From Sinohyriopsis cumingii (taxonomy: Eukaryota > Mollusca > Bivalvia > Unionida > Unionidae): DNA of 64,000 nucleotides. Positions within the stretch are counted from its first letter, which is position 1. Each line of letters begins with the position of its first letter. Below are positions 59,593 to 64,000 of the stretch, in pieces. Location of the stretch: positions 115,749,214 to 115,813,213 of the forward strand of contig CM068830.1 of assembly GCA_028554795.2 (NCBI GenBank). The letters run 5' to 3'. The position numbers and the translations under genes were made by a program. A model generated the notes under the pieces. That model had not been told where the DNA came from, ran no database searches, and was given only the letters and a program-made list of their open reading frames with translations.

Positions 59593-60090
59593 TTATAATG
59601 TTTACGCTGTAAAGTTGAAACTCCAACCATTGATTTAGCTACGGTTATTAAAAAAAATAAAAAAATAGCGTATGGTGGAAAATGTTCTGTATGCGGTAGA
59701 AAGAAATTTTCGTTTTTACCTAATAGGCGCGGTGGTGATATTGCTAATTTGATGTCAAAGTTTCCAGGTGCTCCATGGGCTAAATACAGCTGAGAAAAAC
59801 ATCTACCAGGATATAATTATTGCGGTCCTGGTACTCGACTCGATATCAGGCTTGATAATCAGGATCAACCAAAACCAGGCGAGGAACCAGTAAACGCTAT
59901 TGATCGAGCTTGTCATGTTCATGATGTAGCTTATAAGAGTAAAAATCTACAAGATAGGCATAATGCAGATGAGAAATTAATTCATTCATTAAATTCCATA
60001 AAAAATAAAAATATCAGAGAATCATTAGCTAATTGGTTAGTAAGATCCGCGATGAAAAGTAAATTAGCGCTAGGGGCTGGTAATATATAA
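59587..60090 (+). pseudogene. Zinc-ribbon plus phospholipase A2-like gene with two in-frame stops
   Basis: From the ATG at 59587 one frame runs 167 codons to a TAA at 60088-60090, interrupted by TAA at 59596-59598 and TGA at 59791-59793. The first part has two Cys pairs (CLRC ... CSVC), a zinc-ribbon like those named DUF5679. The second part has the PLA2 calcium-loop pattern YNYCGPGT and the catalytic His-Asp motif CHVHDVAY. In parvovirus VP1 and several Polinton-like elements a PLA2 of this kind helps particles cross endosomal membranes; here the role is inferred only. The integrase ATG overlaps its stop (TAATG). With two stops this copy should not give a full protein. Confidence 0.8.
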
Positions 60091-61058
60091 TGGAATCAAT
60101 TTATTATTCACCAATTGGATACTGGAAGGGTAAATCAGCAATTAGTAAACTCGCTGATGCAGCAGCGGTTAAACATTCTGCCGCTAAAACGTGGTTGTCC
60201 AGGCAGGCAATATGGCAAATTTATCTACCACGTCCTAAACAAATTCAGTACGCGTATTTCAGTGTCAGTGTTCCTAATGAAGTTCATCAAGCTGATATTT
60301 TATTTTTACCATATGATACTGTACGTAGAAAAACGTACAAATATGCGCTAACTGTTGTTGATGTTGCAAGTAGATATAAAGAAGCAGAACCGTTGACGAC
60401 TAAAACAGCTGCTGAAGTAGCCGACGCATTTAAACGAATTTATCAACGAGGACCCGGACCACAAGGTGGTCTGCGATGGCCACAGCTGCTACAGGTTGAT
60501 CCTGGCAAGGAATTTCTTGGTCCAGTATCATCGTTGATGAAACAACATAATACCAAAATACGACGAGGGCATACTGCAATTCATCGTGATCAGGCAATTG
60601 TTGAGCGATTTAATCGAACACTCGCTGAGCGGTTATTTGGATATCAATACGCGAAGGAATTGATTCAGGATAAAAGATCTCGTGAATGGGTGGCAAGATT
60701 ACCAAGCGTGATAGCTGCATTAAATAATGAGATTACACGAACAACCAACATGAAACCCATTAATGCAATTACAAAAAAAAATATACCAACACAACGAAAA
60801 GATACTGAAAAACAAAAAATATTGGGTGATGTTACAGTTAGATATTTATATGAACCGGGTGAACTTGAAGGCGGTAAAAAAAGAGCGACTGATCCTATTT
60901 GGAGTGTTACCACGCATAAGATATCCACCGTGACAAGATCGCCAGGTAGACCCGCAATCTACAGACTAGATTCGGCTGCTCCTCAACGCGGATTTGTGCG
61001 TGAACAATTACAAGTAATCCCTACGGATACACAATTACCACCAAAATCACTTAACTAG
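60090..61058 (+). CDS. Polinton-type DDE integrase (rve family)
   Basis: An intact 322-residue protein. A helical N-terminal part (WKGKSAISKLADAAA ... WLSRQAIWQIYLPRP) is followed by a retroviral-integrase core with D69 (HQADILFL), D137 (LLQVDPGKEF) and E172 (AIVERFNRTL), the last two 35 apart as in the D,D-35-E family. The C-terminal part (VRYLYEPGELEGG ... APQRGFVREQLQVI) resembles the tail that binds DNA. It would insert the element into host DNA. It starts within the stop of the PLA2 frame and its stop overlaps the HNH gene stop tail to tail, so spacing is virus-tight. It is the best preserved large gene of the block. Confidence 0.9.
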   Translation: MESIYYSPIGYWKGKSAISKLADAAAVKHSAAKTWLSRQAIWQIYLPRPKQIQYAYFSVSVPNEVHQADILFLPYDTVRRKTYKYALTVVDVASRYKEAEPLTTKTAAEVADAFKRIYQRGPGPQGGLRWPQLLQVDPGKEFLGPVSSLMKQHNTKIRRGHTAIHRDQAIVERFNRTLAERLFGYQYAKELIQDKRSREWVARLPSVIAALNNEITRTTNMKPINAITKKNIPTQRKDTEKQKILGDVTVRYLYEPGELEGGKKRATDPIWSVTTHKISTVTRSPGRPAIYRLDSAAPQRGFVREQLQVIPTDTQLPPKSLN

Positions 61059-62391
61059 CACCACGACGTCGATTACATTCAAGACAGGTCAACATGATAT
61101 TTTCTCGTGTATGACCAAGATTGTTATTTTTTCTATCTACGGTAAATTGTCTTGGATCATTTTTCAGATACCGCCATAACATTATACAATTACAACTTGC
61201 ACAATGATTATTCTGTTGTTGTTTTAGCGCATTAATAAAATCAACATCAAGATCAAAATTGCGTTTATTTTTTTTATCACACTGTTTATAACCAGATAAT
61301 TTTTTTCTTATTATATCACCGTCAACATCATCATCACTGATCACTGACGAGTCCATGACGATTCGTCTCAATTGAGATATTTTTCTAACTCGAGACACTG
61401 CGAGATAAACCAAGTTCGACCATTCGATGTGATCATCAACGATCCAAACAACTGTATCAGTAATAGTTAATCCCTGAGATGAATGAATCGTCATCGCGTA
61501 TCCGAGCGTCCACGGGGATTTATCAGCACGTAGAGCATCTTCAACAACATCAACGTCGACGGCAACAATATCATTCAATAAAAGATTCTGTTTCCTCTTT
61601 GACTCTCCTGGTATATCAACGTCGATATTTTGCCGTCGCGTATCTGCTGGTCGATAACATAGTGGAACTGACAACGTTGGAAACTTTTCTCGTTGTAACT
61701 GAAACAACTCCCGCTGAACTGTATCACGAACTATCTTTCTACTTGCAACTATCAAATCGTTTGGTCGCCACGTTTGCATAAAGTCTTTCATGGGTGTTTC
61801 TGAAATTATCTCGCGCATTATTTCACATTGAATTTCATTCGGTTGTAGTCTGATTAATTTTTTAAATTCCTTCAATGCTGCATCAAGTGCTCTATGATCA
61901 TCAGTTATTTCTTCAGCGTGATCAACGAAACTTTTCAGCCAATCATGTGGAGATGGTCCAGCTACAGGTGGTGGTTGACCGTGATCGCCTCACATTATCA
62001 CAGCAGTATTTCTTGTTAACAACCAATCAAGAAATGTTTTTAATGTTTCTAGCGGTACAGTGCATATTTCATCCCATATTATAATCCTTGGAATGTATTT
62101 CTCGCCCATCCTTAAAGATGTCCATGTATCACCCTTCCATCGAAAAAAGCTGTGATAAGTACAGGAATTAACACCGCGTTGTTTCATCTCTCGCGCGAGT
62201 CTATGTGTGGGTGTTAGCACGATCATATCCGAGTTCTGAAATAGTTCGATAGCTCGAGTGGTTTTACCACTGCCGCCAGGTCCGTTTAGATAAACCGTTT
62301 TGTGTCTAGTTATTGGATCGTATACCGATGGTAACAACGAAGTTGTCAACGTTTGATATTTTTTAACAGTAAATATCTTTAACCGCAACAT
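61051..62391 (-). pseudogene. SF1 (PIF1/RecD-like) helicase with C-terminal HNH endonuclease domain, one in-frame stop
   Basis: One minus frame carries helicase motifs in order: Walker A NGPGGSGKTT, motif Ia VLTPTHRLAREMK, Walker B IIIWDEIC, then a TGA at 61990-61992, directly followed by motif III GDHGQPPPVAG, then motif V MTIHSSQGLTI and motif VI YLAVSRVRK. After a charged linker comes a zinc-type HNH module: CASC, FTVDRKNNNLGHTRENI, CLEC. The helicase would unwind DNA during replication and the HNH part could nick or cut DNA. The frame is the same as the upstream polymerase frame, suggesting one fused gene. The single stop splits it into 133 and 274 codons. Confidence 0.85.
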
Positions 62392-64000
62392 CAGCGGATT
62401 CGGAATAATCGAGCATATATTCCTTTTTTATTCTCCACGAACCCCACGATGCATAAGTGCCTATGTTTAATTTTTCTAACAGCATTGAATGTTTTTTACT
62501 TATATAGAACGAATCAGTAGCAACTCTGACGGCGTGCGTAGAAACCTTATTTATCATCGATAATAGATTTATTGAAACATACGCAAGCATCGATGATCTT
62601 AAATGAGTATACTGAGGTGACTCACCGTCCATGTAGTTCACAATGGACCTAGTTTATTTCCATTTGACAAGAAAGCTGTTTCTCGACTTACAAACGTGTT
62701 CTTGTTCGTTGTATCAGCGATTATAAAATCTAACTCAGCGTCGTCCATGATCAATCTTGTACAATGTTGTCTGTGATCATATGCTGCTCCCTGGGTAAAT
62801 TTGCCAATTATTTTTCTACCAAGATCCTTCGAATCGGTTTCATCCGAATGTGGTAACCAAACTTCGGTTTGTTTTCGATATGATATAATTGCTTCGCTGA
62901 TCGTCAGCGATATTAACATCGTGCAATCAAGCATATACCGTAATAGTACTATTGGTGTCCACATTTTTTCAGAAAAATGTTTTCCAAACCAAACATAACA
63001 AATTGCATGGAGTCCTTTAGACATTTCGAATGACTCGATACGAGCAAATCCAGTCAGATCAAAATCCGGTAATGGTCCATTTATCGATACTCGCGTCATT
63101 TCGTGCGTGGGATGACCGAATCGCTCAAAATACACAGAACAATCTCCGTATCCAAGAAAACTTCCCGGATAACACGCAACCATATCAACTGAAATAACAT
63201 CTCTATGATCGTATTTAGTATTCCATAGTCCGCCGTGTCCATATTCGACACAACTGGATACTATGTCATTGAGAAAATCAAACCGAGTTGGTTTCCACGA
63301 ATTTTTCTTTCTAGCAAAATGGGCCGCAACGGACGGAACAGTAAAGCAGTTGGTCAATAATTCGTCAGTGTCATCAGTGTATTGCAGTGCAAGATTTTTC
63401 ATTTTCTCGTGAAGATGATTTGTTCGATAAATAACACCATTTGGCCTCACAAACTGATCAAATTGATTATTTTCTTCCACGCAAGAATGAAATAACCATA
63501 CTGACACAGGATCGTTTTTACTTATTTCGTTAATAAAATCAAACATGTCTCCGGGATAACATTTAACAGTTCGATCTCGTGGAAATATTGTTACTGCGTT
63601 AGTCCACGCGTGTGAGTTATGATCAATAATTTCGATCGAAGCTCCTTTTGATCTATATTTTGATTCATACAAAATTTCTCCTGTTATCGTCGCTACGGTT
63701 ATTGGAAATTTTAATCTTTTTCCTAACTCAGCGACATCTTTCATAGACGCACCAGTATATTTAACCATTTCTCCCCACGTGTTTATTATTTTACGTCTCT
63801 TATCCGTTAGACCGTTTCCACGAGTCAAAACGGTAAAATGTTCTGTTACTCGTTCAGCTACACAATTTAGTTTTGAAAATTTCATCGGCGCTAGTTTATC
63901 AACGCTAGGTTTTTCATTTATCACATAGATTCCATAAATAACCGTGGTCACAGGATATGCTCGTTCATAATACGGTTTGTCAATACCTGTCAATAGACCT
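62363..64000 (-). pseudogene. polB: Family-B DNA polymerase (viral/organellar type), frameshifted and cut by the window edge
   Basis: A 451-codon frame (62638-63993) reaches the right edge, so the N-terminus is missing. It contains polymerase motif A (SVDMVACYPGSF, Asp270 of this frame) and a motif-B-like KIIGKFTQGAAYD (about 395-406). It ends at 62638 in a TGA; similarity continues in another frame at 62363-62641, which carries motif C as VATDSFYI. Further on, the frame returns to the original one and runs into the helicase. The two shifts (near 62640 and 62365-62390) therefore compensate each other. The enzyme would replicate the element's DNA, by analogy with Polinton polymerases. Sequencing indels are an alternative explanation for the shifts. 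Confidence 0.85.

Noticed and set aside
61990..61992. TGA before helicase motif III as a recoded (selenocysteine) codon
   Set aside because: The neighbouring gene parts also carry stops and frameshifts, so ordinary decay explains it; no SECIS-like element was looked for successfully.

Overview
The window looks like a gene-poor, AT-rich, repeat-rich nuclear region of an invertebrate animal. My best guess is a bivalve or other mollusc. The reasons are introns with GT..AG borders, Ig/FN3 exons of a transmembrane receptor, two tRNA-headed SINE families, LINE and LTR remnants, very many minisatellites and a Polinton-type virus-like element. The species call is inference; no host marker gene is present.

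Layout. Positions 1-14097 are one 63-bp tandem array, cut by the left window edge. From 16450 to 47584 (+) I assemble eight exons of a single receptor gene: a partial Ig-like exon, two near-identical Ig exons, a cysteine-less Ig-like exon, an FN3 exon, a transmembrane exon, a 25-nt microexon and a terminal exon whose tail carries paired tyrosine motifs (YEEL-x9-YDKI, ITAM-like). The 5' exons and signal peptide are not visible. The introns hold most of the other sequence: long minisatellites (43, 39, 48, 44, 43 and 32 bp units), a decayed Ty3/gypsy element with integrase upstream of reverse transcriptase (Gmr1-like order), a LINE fragment, SINEs and LTR remnants.

From 47.6 to 57.8 kb there is no gene I can support. 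It holds minisatellites, a LINE remnant, SINEs with target-site duplications and solo-LTR-like pieces. A 39-bp-arm hairpin lies at 57829-57923, and a retroelement integrase tail at 57967-58411.

From about 58.5 kb to the right edge there is a compact virus-like element, richer in CpG than its surroundings. It carries a Cys-rich small protein, an A32/FtsK-type packaging ATPase, a zinc-ribbon plus phospholipase A2-like gene, a DDE integrase, an SF1 helicase with a C-terminal HNH domain, and a family-B DNA polymerase apparently in one gene with the helicase. The integrase and the small protein are intact. The ATPase lacks an obvious start codon, the PLA2 gene has two in-frame stops, and the polymerase-helicase gene has two frameshifts and a stop, so this copy is decayed but fairly young. 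No capsid gene is seen; one could lie beyond 64000.
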